A stretch of 44,410 nucleotides of DNA from Calditrichota bacterium (lineage in GTDB: Bacteria > Calditrichota > Calditrichia > RBG-13-44-9 > J042): positions 1 through 44,410 of the forward strand of contig JAADJD010000023.1 in the NCBI GenBank assembly GCA_013150955.1, written 5' to 3'. The translations under genes and the position numbers were made by a program. Positions 1-7,926 of the stretch are shown one piece after another (the stretch's first letter is position 1; every line of letters starts with the position of its first letter). A model generated the notes under the pieces. That model was given only the letters and a program-made list of their open reading frames with translations. It made no database searches and was not told the origin of the DNA.

Positions 1-140
1 GAATTTTCATACAGATCTAAATCAATGGATTTTATTGTTTTTATTTGTGTTAATTCGTGCAATTCGTGGTTTAAAGCATAATTTGGGTTTATTGGTGTTA
101 ATTCGTGTAATTCGTAGGTCATCGTTTAATTTGGGATAAA
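1..140 (+). repeat. Dispersed intergenic repeat, copy A (cut by window edge)
   Basis: This is the right part of the repeat family described in the findings. The core ATCAATGGATTTTATTG is followed by the right end TTCGTGCAATTCGTGG, then a second, tandem right end at about 88-118, each followed by a GCATAATTTGGG-like or TTTAATTTGGG-like outer segment. The left half lies outside the window. Confidence 0.8.
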
Positions 141-158
141 TCATTCCCATTATGACAC

Positions 159-215
159 GCTGCGTTATTTTTTACTTGACATTGAAAACGCACCGCGTTA
201 TATTTATGACGCAGC
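159..215. promoter_or_regulatory. Operator-like inverted repeats over the phaR promoter
   Basis: The 18-bp near-palindrome GCGTTATATTTATGACGC at 195-212 (7 of 8 arm positions pair) covers the -10 box. A wider perfect inverted repeat, GCTGCGT at 159-165 and ACGCAGC at 209-215, brackets the whole promoter. The same half-site recurs as TGCGTTA at 328-334 and TATGACGC at 352-358, the latter on the start codon. PhaR proteins of other bacteria are known to repress their own gene and phasin genes, so autoregulation is a reasonable inference. Confidence 0.5.
176..204 (+). promoter_or_regulatory. Sigma70-type promoter of phaR
   Basis: TTGACA at 176-181 and TATATT at 199-204 are separated by 17 bases, the best match to the housekeeping consensus in the window. 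The predicted transcript starts near 211 and has a leader of about 140 nt before the phaR start codon. Confidence 0.7.
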
Positions 216-352
216 ATGTAATCGATGGGTTGTCGAAAAAAAGATGATGAGTCGTATAATTAAAGAAAATAAGGAACATTGAGGAGAATAAAGAGTAGAA
301 GTGAAATGGATATCAGAATAACACAATGCGTTAAAATGATGCAGGAGGCATT

Positions 353-778
353 ATGACGCGTATCATCAAAAGGTATGAAAATCGGAAACTCTACGACACG
401 GAGAGTCGGCGGTATATCTCGCTGGAAGAAATCGCCCGCTTAATCCGTGAGGGCATCGATGTAAAGGTGGTGGATAAAAATACGAAACAGGATATTACCG
501 CTCAGACGTTGACTCAGGTGATTCTGGAGGAAGGCAAAAAGGGCCGTACGCTTCTTTCCAAGGAAATGCTGCATACCATCATCCGGTGGGGGAATACGCT
601 GATTGACGATGGCTGGCAGCAGGTAACGCAGCAACTGGATCATCTGGTACCCACACCACTGGCCCGTCTGCTGGGGCATAAGAAAGACAGCGAAATTGAA
701 CAATTGAAAGCACGGATCGAATCGCTGGAAAGAATGATACAACAGTTAATGGATGATAAAAAGAAATCATCATCCTGA
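353..778 (+). CDS. phaR: PhaR-type polyhydroxyalkanoate synthesis regulator
   Basis: This 141-residue protein carries the N-terminal PHB/PHA accumulation regulator DNA-binding domain at about residues 2-62, with the family hallmarks RYENRKLYDT, a YISLEEIARLI helix and DITAQTLTQVILEE. A second short helical segment (about 65-110) follows, then a charged, probably coiled-coil tail (about 112-140). Family members bind DNA and PHA granules and repress phasin and their own genes until granules form. AGGAGG at 343-348 is well placed for the ATG. A phasin gene follows 41 nt downstream, which supports the assignment. No PHA synthase is in the window. The promoter region carries repeated half-sites that may be its own operators. 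Confidence 0.93.
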   Translation: MTRIIKRYENRKLYDTESRRYISLEEIARLIREGIDVKVVDKNTKQDITAQTLTQVILEEGKKGRTLLSKEMLHTIIRWGNTLIDDGWQQVTQQLDHLVPTPLARLLGHKKDSEIEQLKARIESLERMIQQLMDDKKKSSS

Positions 779-819
779 TTAAGAAACATCCAATCCATTA
801 AACAAAAGGAGGGTTGACC

Positions 820-1239
820 ATGGCGGAAACCAAAACTCAAGAAACCACCAAGAAAATTCCCGAAGAAATCGTGGAAAAAACCCGGGAAATTTTCCTGGCC
901 GGTTTAGGGCTGTTTGCCACGGTGGAGGAGGAAGGCACCGCGCTATTCAATAAGTTCCTGGAAAAAGGGAAGGAATTTACGAAGAAGGGCGAAGAGCTGG
1001 AGAAAAAGGGCAAGGAATTTACCAGCGAAAAGAAGGAAGAGCTCAGCAAAAAGTTCGATGAATTCTACAAATCGATCGAGACCCGGATTCGCAGCACGCT
1101 GGAGAACATCGGGATTTCTTCCCGGGACGAAATCAAAGAGCTGGAGGAGAAAGTGGATCGGCTGGCCGAGCGACTGGCAGCCATTGAAGAGAAGCTGGAT
1201 AAATCCGTAAAAGCGGGTGCCAAAACCACCAAAGCGTAA
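820..1239 (+). CDS. Phasin (PHA granule-associated protein)
   Basis: The 139-residue protein is almost entirely helical. It starts with a short hydrophobic segment (FLAGLGLFATVEEEG, about residues 25-39) typical of the PhaF/PhaI-type phasin family. A Lys/Glu-rich heptad region with KKGEELEKKGKEF-type repeats follows, then a C-terminal coiled coil (ELEEKVDRLAERLAAIEEKL, about 106-125) and a basic Lys/Ala end. Phasins coat polyester granules and control their size. I chose the ATG at 820 because AAGGAGGG at 806-813 is 6 nt upstream; the TTG at 814 would touch the ribosome-binding site. It is co-transcribed with phaR. Coiled-coil proteins can resemble phasins by composition, but the neighbour makes this call firm. 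Confidence 0.85.
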   Translation: MAETKTQETTKKIPEEIVEKTREIFLAGLGLFATVEEEGTALFNKFLEKGKEFTKKGEELEKKGKEFTSEKKEELSKKFDEFYKSIETRIRSTLENIGISSRDEIKELEEKVDRLAERLAAIEEKLDKSVKAGAKTTKA

Positions 1240-1262
1240 TTTCCTTTGAGAAATGACCGACT

Positions 1263-1290
1263 CGGTGGGAGGAAATTGATCCTCCCACCG
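1263..1290 (+). terminator. Hairpin terminator after the phaR-phasin unit
   Basis: An 11-bp perfect stem (1263-1273 with 1280-1290) encloses a 6-nt loop 23 nt after the phasin stop. There is no U tract, so it may act as a pause or RNA-stabilising hairpin instead of a classical intrinsic terminator. Confidence 0.5.
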
Positions 1291-1482
1291 GGATTTCCAT
1301 CGAGTCTGACGTGTTCCCTGCGGGGTTGGGCAATTCGTTCTGCGTGCAGCGGTGAAGGTGAAAAGGGATTGGGTGCGGGGGTGGCGTTCTGACCCATGGG
1401 TTTGTTGATCAAAAATATGTCCATCAATTTTCACCTGTGTCGATTGTAATTTGTAAAGTTTTACTTTTTCGCCGCCCCTGGT

Positions 1483-1510
1483 TTGATTTTAGCAGAAATT
1501 CGGTTACATT
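1483..1510 (+). promoter_or_regulatory. Possible promoter of the UbiB-family gene
   Basis: TTGATT (1483-1488) and TACATT (1505-1510) are 16 bases apart, 27 nt before the start codon. The -10 box is a weaker match than others in the window. Confidence 0.35.
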
Positions 1511-1537
1511 ATGCCATGATAATGGTGCGAACTGGCA

Positions 1538-3277
1538 ATGGATAAAACATCCGTTTACACAGATTTAACCCCACCCCGTCTGGTACCGACTTCAGAGCTT
1601 CCCAGTAATGGTGGATTGCCATCTCCCGAGCGAGATCGTCGTCGCAAAAGTGCCTTCAATCGCCTGGATCTGTACCGCAGCGTGATTAATCGATTCATTT
1701 TGCTTTACAAGCATTTCATCGGGCTGCTGGCCGGTGGATTAATCGCCCACGTCAATGCGTTACCCCCTTACCGCAAAAAGGGAATTCGTTCCCTGGGCAG
1801 TCGATTTTTTGCATTTCTGCTGCGACCGTTCGTCATGCGGGAACTGCGGAATCAACCATTTAGTGTGCAGTTGCGCCGACGCCTGGAAATGTTGGGTGCC
1901 ACCTACATTAAGCTGGGGCAGATCATGGCCATTCGGGAGGACATCCTCCCCAAAAGCATCACCGACGAGTTGAAGTCCCTGCTGGATCAGTTACCGGAAG
2001 TCCCTTTCGAAGTGATTCAGGAAATCATCGAATCCAGTCTGGGGCGCCCCATTCAGGAGCTCTTCCAGGCCATTGAGCTGGAGCCGGTGGGATCCGCATC
2101 CATCGCCCAGACCCATCGGGCGGTGTTACGCAATGGCCAGCCAGTCATACTGAAAGTCATAAAACCGGGCATTCGCGAGGCCATCCTTTCCGATCTGAAA
2201 TTGCTGCAAATTCTCTCTCACGTCCTGCAGATCATCATTCCGCAATATCAACCCAAGATGATCATTGACGAGTTTTGCAATTACACCGAGAAGGAAATCG
2301 ATTTAACTTACGAAGCCGATCATGCAGAGATCTTTGCCGCCAATTTTGCCAGCGAACCCGACATCGTGTTTCCACGGATCTTTCGCGAGTACACTTCCCG
2401 GGATGTATTGTGCATGGAATATTTTGAGGGGATTAAACCGAACGATCCCCGCATTTTTAATCTGAGCAAGGCCGAACGGGAAAAAATTATTGATCTGGGG
2501 GCGCATGCGATTATCAAGATGTTGTACGAGGATGGGTTTTTCCATGCCGATTTGCACGCCGGCAATTTGATTGTTCTGCCCGGCCCAAAGGTGGGCTTTA
2601 TCGATCTGGGTATGGTGGGGCGGTTCGATGAAAAAATCAAAACCAAGTTATTGTTTTATTACCATGCCCTGGTGCGGGGAGATATTGAAAATTCAGCAAA
2701 ATATTTACTGTCGCTGGCCCGAATGGGTAAGGGGGGAGATCCAGCCAGTTTCCGGCGGGCGGTTGCCGATTTGTTGCGCCGATTCCGCTTACAGGCCTCT
2801 TACGGCAACTTCAGCCTGGCCCAGCTCATTCTGGAATCGTTGACGCTGGGTGCCCGTTTCCGGGTGTACTTCCCCATGGAAATGACCCTGATGGTAAAAG
2901 CCCTGGTGACCTTTGAGGGGGTGGGATTGATGCTGGATCCCAAATTGAATATTCCTGAGGTCTCTTACCGTCACATCCGAAATATTTATTTGAAATATTA
3001 CAATCCCAGAACCATTTTCAACCAGTTTGTTCGGGGGCTCCCGGAGCTGCTGGATGTGGTCATCCGTTCGCCGCAGATTTTATCCAGCGCTCTCAATCAC
3101 CTGGAGGATTCTCTGGATCATCCCCGCAACGAGAATCCCATGGCCGGTTTGCGCAGTGGCATGCTGGCCGGAGCCTGTGTGGTCGGTGGCGTGCTGGCTT
3201 ACGTTCAGGGAGCCAGTCCCATTCTCTGGGGAGCGTTATTTGTCCTGGGAGGTGTTCTGTTCTTATTTGGGAAATGA
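1538..3277 (+). CDS. UbiB/ABC1/AarF-family atypical kinase
   Basis: This is a 579-residue protein of the ABC1 (UbiB, COQ8) protein-kinase-like family. The diagnostic KLGQ motif is at residues 125-128. Further motifs are the segment VGSASIAQTH (about 184-193), the nucleotide-binding Lys in VILKVIKPG (about K206), the catalytic loop HADLHAGN (336-343) and the metal-binding DLG (356-358). Two C-terminal hydrophobic helices (about 537-577) should anchor it in the inner membrane, as in UbiB. Family members support isoprenoid-quinone synthesis or lipid homeostasis through ATPase activity; the substrate is not known here. A basic N-terminal extension of about 50 residues has no recognisable motif. 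The start codon lacks a clear ribosome-binding site. Confidence 0.9.
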   Translation: MDKTSVYTDLTPPRLVPTSELPSNGGLPSPERDRRRKSAFNRLDLYRSVINRFILLYKHFIGLLAGGLIAHVNALPPYRKKGIRSLGSRFFAFLLRPFVMRELRNQPFSVQLRRRLEMLGATYIKLGQIMAIREDILPKSITDELKSLLDQLPEVPFEVIQEIIESSLGRPIQELFQAIELEPVGSASIAQTHRAVLRNGQPVILKVIKPGIREAILSDLKLLQILSHVLQIIIPQYQPKMIIDEFCNYTEKEIDLTYEADHAEIFAANFASEPDIVFPRIFREYTSRDVLCMEYFEGIKPNDPRIFNLSKAEREKIIDLGAHAIIKMLYEDGFFHADLHAGNLIVLPGPKVGFIDLGMVGRFDEKIKTKLLFYYHALVRGDIENSAKYLLSLARMGKGGDPASFRRAVADLLRRFRLQASYGNFSLAQLILESLTLGARFRVYFPMEMTLMVKALVTFEGVGLMLDPKLNIPEVSYRHIRNIYLKYYNPRTIFNQFVRGLPELLDVVIRSPQILSSALNHLEDSLDHPRNENPMAGLRSGMLAGACVVGGVLAYVQGASPILWGALFVLGGVLFLFGK

Positions 3278-3679
3278 ACCCTGATGGAGGCCGTTTTGAG
3301 TCCAGGAGGGGACGGCTTGCAGCGGACGATTCGATTCAGAACAGTAGCAATCAACCGGCGATGGGATCAACTGAAAAATCGGTTTGGATCGGGATGGATT
3401 CGCAGATGGAAGGATGTCTCTCCATCAGGCGGATGTCAAAGTTAATGGCAGTGGTCGTATCCAGTCCCATTCTTCAGATGGCAGGGGAATCGGGGACAAG
3501 CAGGGGGCGAATGGTTTACCCGGATGTGCAATCTGTCCTCTTTTCATTGCACGAACATCGCCCTGGAAAAATTCAATTTTCAAATCCCGATCGGCGTTCG
3601 CGATTTGTTATGGCGTCCGGGTGCAGGAATACCGCATTGTCGGTGTGATTACGAAAGCTGGAAACAGAGGCCGGTGCCA
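3278..3679. other. About 400 bp with no supported gene
   Basis: Open frames exist here in all three forward frames but none encodes a recognisable protein or has a convincing ribosome-binding site. The reading frame of the downstream lipase stays open back to an ATG at 3524, so part of this stretch could be an N-terminal extension of that gene. Confidence 0.4.
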
Positions 3680-4666
3680 ATGGTCGACGCAAAAGGAACG
3701 TTTCCCATTGTTTTGGCCCATGGAATTGCCCGCCCCGATTATCTGATCGATTCCGTGGTGCGCACGCTTAACCTTTCGATTTATGATTTTGGTTTGCTTT
3801 CCGACCGTTTCCACTACTTTCGGGGAATAGCCAGTTTTTTGCGCAAACACGGGTTCCGGGTGTACCATTCGCGCGTAAGTTTTGCTGCCGATGTGGAAAC
3901 CCGTGCTCGCGATCTAAAGCAGGAAATCTTTCGCATCCTGGAAGAAACCGGGGCCCCCCGGGTGCACATTATTGCTCACAGCATGGGCGGTTTGGACGCC
4001 CGTTACATGATTGTGCAGGAGGACATGGCGCCTTATGTTGCCAGTCTCACCACCATCGGAACGCCTCACTTCGGTACGCCGATTGCAGATTATGTACTTT
4101 CCATCGGTATGGACAGGTTGATCGATGCGTTTAAACTTTTCATCAATTTTGAAGGGATCAGCAGTGTGACCACCTACAACGTCCAGCGGTTTAATGAGCT
4201 GGCCCGCCATCAGGAAGCGATCAATTCGGTGGTTTACCAGACCTATTCCAGTTATCAGGATCGGGAGCGGGTATTCTTTATCTTTCAAAAGTCGTGGGAT
4301 CTGATTTACGAAAAAGAAGGCCCCAATGATGGCCTGGTGTCGGTGAATTCTCAGCGCTGGGTGGAACGCCTGATTGGGGATGATGGCACCGTTAAGCACA
4401 TCGTGCAGCGGGAGTTTCCATTTAAAGCAGATCATCTGGAGCAGGTGGGGTGGTGGAATTTAAACAAAATGCTCAAAGTGGGCTGGTGGAACATTTTTGC
4501 GCTGGGGGAACGCATTCAACATGAGAATCGCATCAAGCAGGTGTACCTGGATATTGCCAGGGGATTGCGAAACCTCCAGTCGGGATCCGGGCCGGTTGTA
4601 ACGGGGAAAGACCTGGAATCTTCTTCGTCCAATTCAGCAGTGAAAACGAAACGGTCAACAAAGTAA
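3680..4666 (+). CDS. Alpha/beta-hydrolase, family-I-like triacylglycerol lipase
   Basis: From the ATG at 3680 the protein has 328 residues and fits the bacterial true-lipase fold. It has the oxyanion strand PIVLAHGI (9-16), the nucleophile elbow AHSMGG with Ser101, TIGTPHFGTP (126-135), the acid residue in NDGLVSVNS (Asp217) and the catalytic His in DHLEQVGW (His252). The order and spacing of the triad match Pseudomonas-type lipases, which hydrolyse acyl esters. No clear signal peptide is present from this start. AGAGG at 3666-3670 lies 9 nt upstream. An in-frame ATG at 3524 would add 52 residues. The stop is 10 nt before the next gene, suggesting co-transcription. It could also be a cytoplasmic polyester or wax-ester hydrolase. 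Confidence 0.85.
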   Translation: MVDAKGTFPIVLAHGIARPDYLIDSVVRTLNLSIYDFGLLSDRFHYFRGIASFLRKHGFRVYHSRVSFAADVETRARDLKQEIFRILEETGAPRVHIIAHSMGGLDARYMIVQEDMAPYVASLTTIGTPHFGTPIADYVLSIGMDRLIDAFKLFINFEGISSVTTYNVQRFNELARHQEAINSVVYQTYSSYQDRERVFFIFQKSWDLIYEKEGPNDGLVSVNSQRWVERLIGDDGTVKHIVQREFPFKADHLEQVGWWNLNKMLKVGWWNIFALGERIQHENRIKQVYLDIARGLRNLQSGSGPVVTGKDLESSSSNSAVKTKRSTK

Positions 4667-4676
4667 AGGAATTGGT

Positions 4677-5054
4677 ATGAATACCAGTCTGGTCATCGCT
4701 GCCATGCTTTCCTTGGTGATGGCAACTACCCATTCCATCATGGGTGAGAAATATTTTTTGCCGCGACTGTATAAGCCGGTTTTGCCCTTCCATCTGGGTA
4801 CCGAGTTGTTTATCAATCGCACCTTAAGAACTGCCTGGCACTTTATTTCGCTGGCCTGGGGCTTTGCGGCAATTTTGCTACTATTTTTTGCGGCGGAACC
4901 GCTGGATGAAACCGCGCGATGGGTCTGTTACGTGCTGGTAATCTGGTACGGAGCCAGTGCCCTGCTTTCTTTCGTCATATCCAGGGCGCGACATTTTTCC
5001 TGGGTGGTGCTGCTGGCGATTGCGTTGTTTACCGCTCTGGGGACGCTGGGTTAA
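4677..5054 (+). CDS. Small four-helix membrane protein, unknown
   Basis: This 125-residue hydrophobic protein has about four predicted transmembrane helices (residues about 3-20, 51-72, 83-103 and 107-124). A conserved-looking hydrophilic loop GEKYFLPRLYKP follows the first helix. It begins 10 nt after the lipase with AAAGGAATTGGT upstream of the ATG, so it is probably co-transcribed. I do not recognise the family and assign no function. Confidence 0.7.
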   Translation: MNTSLVIAAMLSLVMATTHSIMGEKYFLPRLYKPVLPFHLGTELFINRTLRTAWHFISLAWGFAAILLLFFAAEPLDETARWVCYVLVIWYGASALLSFVISRARHFSWVVLLAIALFTALGTLG

Positions 5055-5076
5055 CCCCATGAAACGGATGGATTAC

Positions 5077-5245
5077 ACCCAAATAAAGCGTTAAACCACG
5101 AATCACGCGAATGAATTCGAAAAAATCAACAAGATAGCGAATATATCCTGGAAAACATTTTCATCCAGATAGAATCCAGTGCATTTTATTATTTTTATTG
5201 GTGTTAATTCGTGTAATTCGTAGGTTAATGCATAATCTGGGTTAA
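5077..5245 (+). repeat. Dispersed intergenic repeat, copy B
   Basis: This is a complete copy: left end CCACGAATCACGCGAATGA, core TCATCCAGATAGAATCCA, right end TTCGTGTAATTCGTAGG and outer segment ATGCATAATCTGGGTTA. Confidence 0.85.
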
Positions 5246-5251
5246 AAAAAA

Positions 5252-5466
5252 ATCATGCATGAAACCACGAATCACGCGAATGAAACCAAAAGATATCAAT
5301 AAAATCGCGAATAATACCTCGAAACGAATTTCCATCCAGATCGGATCTCATGTATTTGATTATTTTTATTAGTGTTAATTCGTGCAATTCGTGGTCTAAT
5401 GCATAATCCGGGTTTATTATTTGTGTTCCTTCGTGTCATTCGTGGTCTGACGCCGGATCCGGGTTA
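5252..5466 (+). repeat. Dispersed intergenic repeat, copy C with doubled right end
   Basis: A full copy in tandem with copy B: left end CCACGAATCACGCGAATGA, core TCCATCCAGATCGGATCTC and right end TTCGTGCAATTCGTGG. A second right-end unit (TTCGTGTCATTCGTGG) follows at about 5431-5446 and the outer segment GGATCCGGGTTA closes it, as in copy A. Confidence 0.85.
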
Positions 5467-5538
5467 AATCCCCTTTGCGCTACCTGAATGTCGCGAGAAT
5501 TGGCCCCATGTGTTTACGTGGAATATTCCACCCCTTCC

Positions 5539-5567
5539 TTGATTTGTCGATTTTTCCGCAATATTTT
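5539..5567 (+). promoter_or_regulatory. Promoter of the SpoIIM-like/MBL operon
   Basis: TTGATT (5539-5544) and TATTTT (5562-5567) are separated by 17 bases. They lie about 60 nt upstream of the GTG start and just after repeat copy C. Confidence 0.5.
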
Positions 5568-5629
5568 AACTTCGTCAATCAAAAGTTGCAGATGAACACG
5601 CAGAAAACTGACGCGAAAAGGGGGCAGTT

Positions 5630-6220
5630 GTGATTCAGGCCATCCGGGATTTGTTCGATCTCATCAATTACACCTATTTCTTCCTGTCGGCCGTGCTGTT
5701 TCTGGGCGGCATTTATGTGGCCCCCAATGTTGTGGAGAAAAACATTGGCTTTTTATTGAAATATCCCCGCTGGATGCGCCGCGTCATGGAGCGTTATTTT
5801 ACCCGTAAATATCCGTTTCTGGTACTCTTCACAATTATTTTTCTGTTAAACAACCTTTCCCTGTTTACCAGTTTTTTGTCGGGATTTATTCTGATTGGCC
5901 CACCCATTGCCGCGTTTTTGACGGGATTAAACGTGGCCATTGTCAGTTACGATATGATGGGCTGGCGAGGGATCTGGCAGATCCTGGTCAATCCGGTAGC
6001 CTGGCTGGAATTTCCGGCCGCCTGGATTAGCTTTGCCATGGGATTTCGTCTGGCGGAGGCGTTCTGGTTGCATCACAGCTGGGCCACGGTTCAGGAACAA
6101 TTCTGGATTTTACTTCCGGTGTATGGAAAGTATGTTATGGTATTGCTGTTCATTGCCGCTTTACTGGAAAGCGGGTTGATTGTTCTGGCCGAGCGCATGA
6201 ACGATGAGGAGGAGGACTGA
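5630..6220 (+). CDS. SpoIIM-like (stage II sporulation M family) membrane protein
   Basis: This 196-residue protein has about five transmembrane segments. Its pattern matches the SpoIIM/DUF95 family: a helix ending in FLLNNLSLF (about 69-77), a Gly-rich helix pair, then the conserved LEFPAAWISFAMGFRLAEA-like segment (about 126-144) and a final helix near 172-189. In sporulators SpoIIM aids septal peptidoglycan degradation; homologues in non-sporulating bacteria and archaea have no settled role. The start is a GTG after AAAAGGGGG. It is followed 26 nt later by a metallo-hydrolase. No sporulation genes are nearby, so a sporulation role is not implied. Confidence 0.6.
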   Translation: MIQAIRDLFDLINYTYFFLSAVLFLGGIYVAPNVVEKNIGFLLKYPRWMRRVMERYFTRKYPFLVLFTIIFLLNNLSLFTSFLSGFILIGPPIAAFLTGLNVAIVSYDMMGWRGIWQILVNPVAWLEFPAAWISFAMGFRLAEAFWLHHSWATVQEQFWILLPVYGKYVMVLLFIAALLESGLIVLAERMNDEEED

Positions 6221-6246
6221 ATGATAGACAGGGGAGGAGAGGGGCA

Positions 6247-7032
6247 ATGACCCACTGGATCAAGTTTCTGGGAACCGCCGGTGCGCGTTTTGTAATGATT
6301 CGCCAGCTGCGCAGTTCCGCCGGTGTCTGGTACCACCTGAACGGCATGAATATCCTGGTGGATCCCGGCCCCGGAACGCTGGTGAAATGCGCCAGCAGTC
6401 GCCCCCGACTGGATCCCACAAAACTGGATGTCATCATCCTGACCCACAAGCACATCGACCATTCCACGGATGTGAACGTGATGATCGAGGCCATGACCGA
6501 TGGAGGATTCAGGTCGCGAGGCCGACTCTTTGCACCCCGCGATGCGCTGGAAGGCGATCCCGTCATTTTGCAGTATGTGCGCTCATTCCCTGAAGAGTTG
6601 ATTGTTCTACAACCCGAATCGGCTTATGATCTTGCCGATCGCGTTACCTTACGCACCTCGCCCCGGCATATCCATCCTGTGGAAACCTATGGACTGCGCT
6701 TTGAGTTACCCGATCGGGTAATTGGGCATCTGGTGGACACGGCATATTTTGATGATCTGGTGACAGCTTACGCCGGAGTGGATGTGCTCATCCTGCATGT
6801 CGTACGGTTTTCTGGCGAAGGGGACGAGGAAAAGGGAATTCAGCACCTGAATTTAGGGGATGCGGAAAAAATTATCGCTGCTGTAAAGCCCCGGCTGGCT
6901 GTTTTGACGCACTTTGGAATGACCATGCTAAAGGCACGTCCCTGGGAGCTGGCCCAGCAACTGACCGATCGGCTGGGGATAAAGGTTGTTGCAGCAAACG
7001 ATGGCATGCAGCTCAATCTGGACGAATGGTGA
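6247..7032 (+). CDS. MBL-fold metallo-hydrolase, RNase Z-like subgroup
   Basis: The 261-residue protein has the metallo-beta-lactamase metal-binding motif HxHxDH as HKHIDH at 67-72, preceded by LVDPGPG (37-43), a typical first strand-turn. Later conserved metal-ligand positions are in the segment GHLVDTAYF (about 158-166) and the C-terminal VLTHFGM (about 220-226). The pattern resembles the RNase Z/ElaC and PqqB-like hydrolases that act on phosphodiesters. The long exosite arm of true tRNase Z is not seen, so the substrate is open. GAGGGGC lies just upstream of the ATG. It sits between two membrane-protein genes in one operon. Confidence 0.85.
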   Translation: MTHWIKFLGTAGARFVMIRQLRSSAGVWYHLNGMNILVDPGPGTLVKCASSRPRLDPTKLDVIILTHKHIDHSTDVNVMIEAMTDGGFRSRGRLFAPRDALEGDPVILQYVRSFPEELIVLQPESAYDLADRVTLRTSPRHIHPVETYGLRFELPDRVIGHLVDTAYFDDLVTAYAGVDVLILHVVRFSGEGDEEKGIQHLNLGDAEKIIAAVKPRLAVLTHFGMTMLKARPWELAQQLTDRLGIKVVAANDGMQLNLDEW

Positions 7033-7086
7033 AACCATGCGCCAGGACGGCCGTAGAAAGAGAGAAACGTGCTTGGGGAGGCCATC

Positions 7087-7335
7087 ATGTTTGAATTTTT
7101 TGTTATTTTGATGATCCTTGCGCTTGTGATTGGTCTGGCAAAAAACCTGGGCTGGGTGATAAAAGCTGGCGTTTTTCTGCTGGTGCTTCCGTTGAAAATT
7201 TTAATCGGTTTATTCACCTTTGGGCTGGTGGCATTTATTCTTTCAATGGTTGCCATTCCCTTGCTGGGGATTTTCCTGATCCCAGTAATTCCCGTGGTGT
7301 TGTTGATAATGGGCGTGGTCTGGTTGCTTAAGTAG
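7087..7335 (+). CDS. Small hydrophobic membrane protein
   Basis: This 82-residue protein is nearly all membrane-spanning: helices at about 4-20, 25-43 and 46-80, the last long enough to be a hairpin. GGGGAGG at 7075-7081 precedes the ATG at 7087; a GTG at 7069 would add six residues but lacks a ribosome-binding site. It is the last gene of the 5630-7335 operon. Family unknown. Confidence 0.6.
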   Translation: MFEFFVILMILALVIGLAKNLGWVIKAGVFLLVLPLKILIGLFTFGLVAFILSMVAIPLLGIFLIPVIPVVLLIMGVVWLLK

Positions 7336-7439
7336 TTGCCCGTCCCGGTGAAATGGACTGGTGCTGAATGGTGGAAATTTTGGGGCGTAATCATCGTAAA
7401 CCATAGGTGGATGGAGTTGCAACAAAATCCCTTTTCGGG

Positions 7440-7468
7440 TTGATTCAAATTTCTTCATTCATTAAATT
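7440..7468 (+). promoter_or_regulatory. Promoter of tRNA-Arg(CCG)
   Basis: TTGATT (7440-7445) and TAAATT (7463-7468) are 17 bases apart. The expected start point (about 7475) lies a few bases before the mature tRNA 5' end. Confidence 0.55.
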
Positions 7469-7480
7469 TAGCGTGCATTT

Positions 7481-7555
7481 GCCCCCGTAGCTCAGTGGAT
7501 AGAGCAATGGCCTCCGGAGCCATGTGCGCAGGTTCGATTCCTGCCGGGGGTACCA
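7481..7555 (+). tRNA. tRNA-Arg (anticodon CCG)
   Basis: The 75-nt sequence folds as a full cloverleaf. The acceptor stem 7481-7487 pairs with 7545-7551 (first pair G-U). The D arm contains GCTC and GAGC, and the anticodon stem ATGGC/GCCAT encloses the loop CTCCGGA with anticodon CCG at 7514-7516. The T arm is GCAGG-TTCGATT-CCTGC, and the discriminator A plus CCA are encoded at 7552-7555. It reads the CGG arginine codon. Confidence 0.95.
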
Positions 7556-7562
7556 CCTTTTT

Positions 7563-7780
7563 TAAACTCAGATTATGCATTAGAACCACGAATTACACGA
7601 ATTAACACAAATAAACCCAAATCATGCACTAAACCACGAATCACGTGAATGAACCCTAAAATATCCACAAAATCATGAATACCCCCCGAAACAAAACTTC
7701 CCACGGATATAATCCAATGGACTTGATTATTTTTATTCGTTTTAATTCGTGTAGTTCGTAGGCTATTACATAATGATTGG
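7563..7780 (+). repeat. Dispersed intergenic repeat, copy D, composite
   Basis: An inverted right-end unit (GATTATGCATTAGAACCACG, then GAATTACACGAATTAACAC) at about 7571-7610 precedes a full forward copy with left end CCACGAATCACGTGAATGA and right end TTCGTGTAGTTCGTAGG. It starts 8 nt after the tRNA and separates it from the convergent receiver-protein gene. Confidence 0.85.
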
Positions 7781-7926
7781 TGTCAGCTGGATGCATTCGT
7801 AAACGGATGCATAATGTAGCATCAGTCGAGTAAAGCACAGATGGATTCAGAGATGGGATTTTTTCTTCGTCTGATGGTGAGGAAGACGGAAACCGGCAAT
7901 GGTCGTTTCATGCAAATCGACGATGG

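Noticed and set aside
1065-1427. Minus-strand frame of 120 codons running through the phasin gene and its terminator
   Set aside because: It crosses the hairpin downstream of phasin and opposes the coiled-coil frame; no supporting signal.
3274-3648. Open frame of 124 codons after the UbiB-family gene
   Set aside because: Its composition is not protein-like, there is no homology that I can see, and it overlaps the possible lipase extension in another frame.
5077-5466. Tandem repeats as a CRISPR array
   Set aside because: The units are about 155-215 bp, are scattered through the window in both orientations, vary in sequence, and there are no regular spacers or cas genes.
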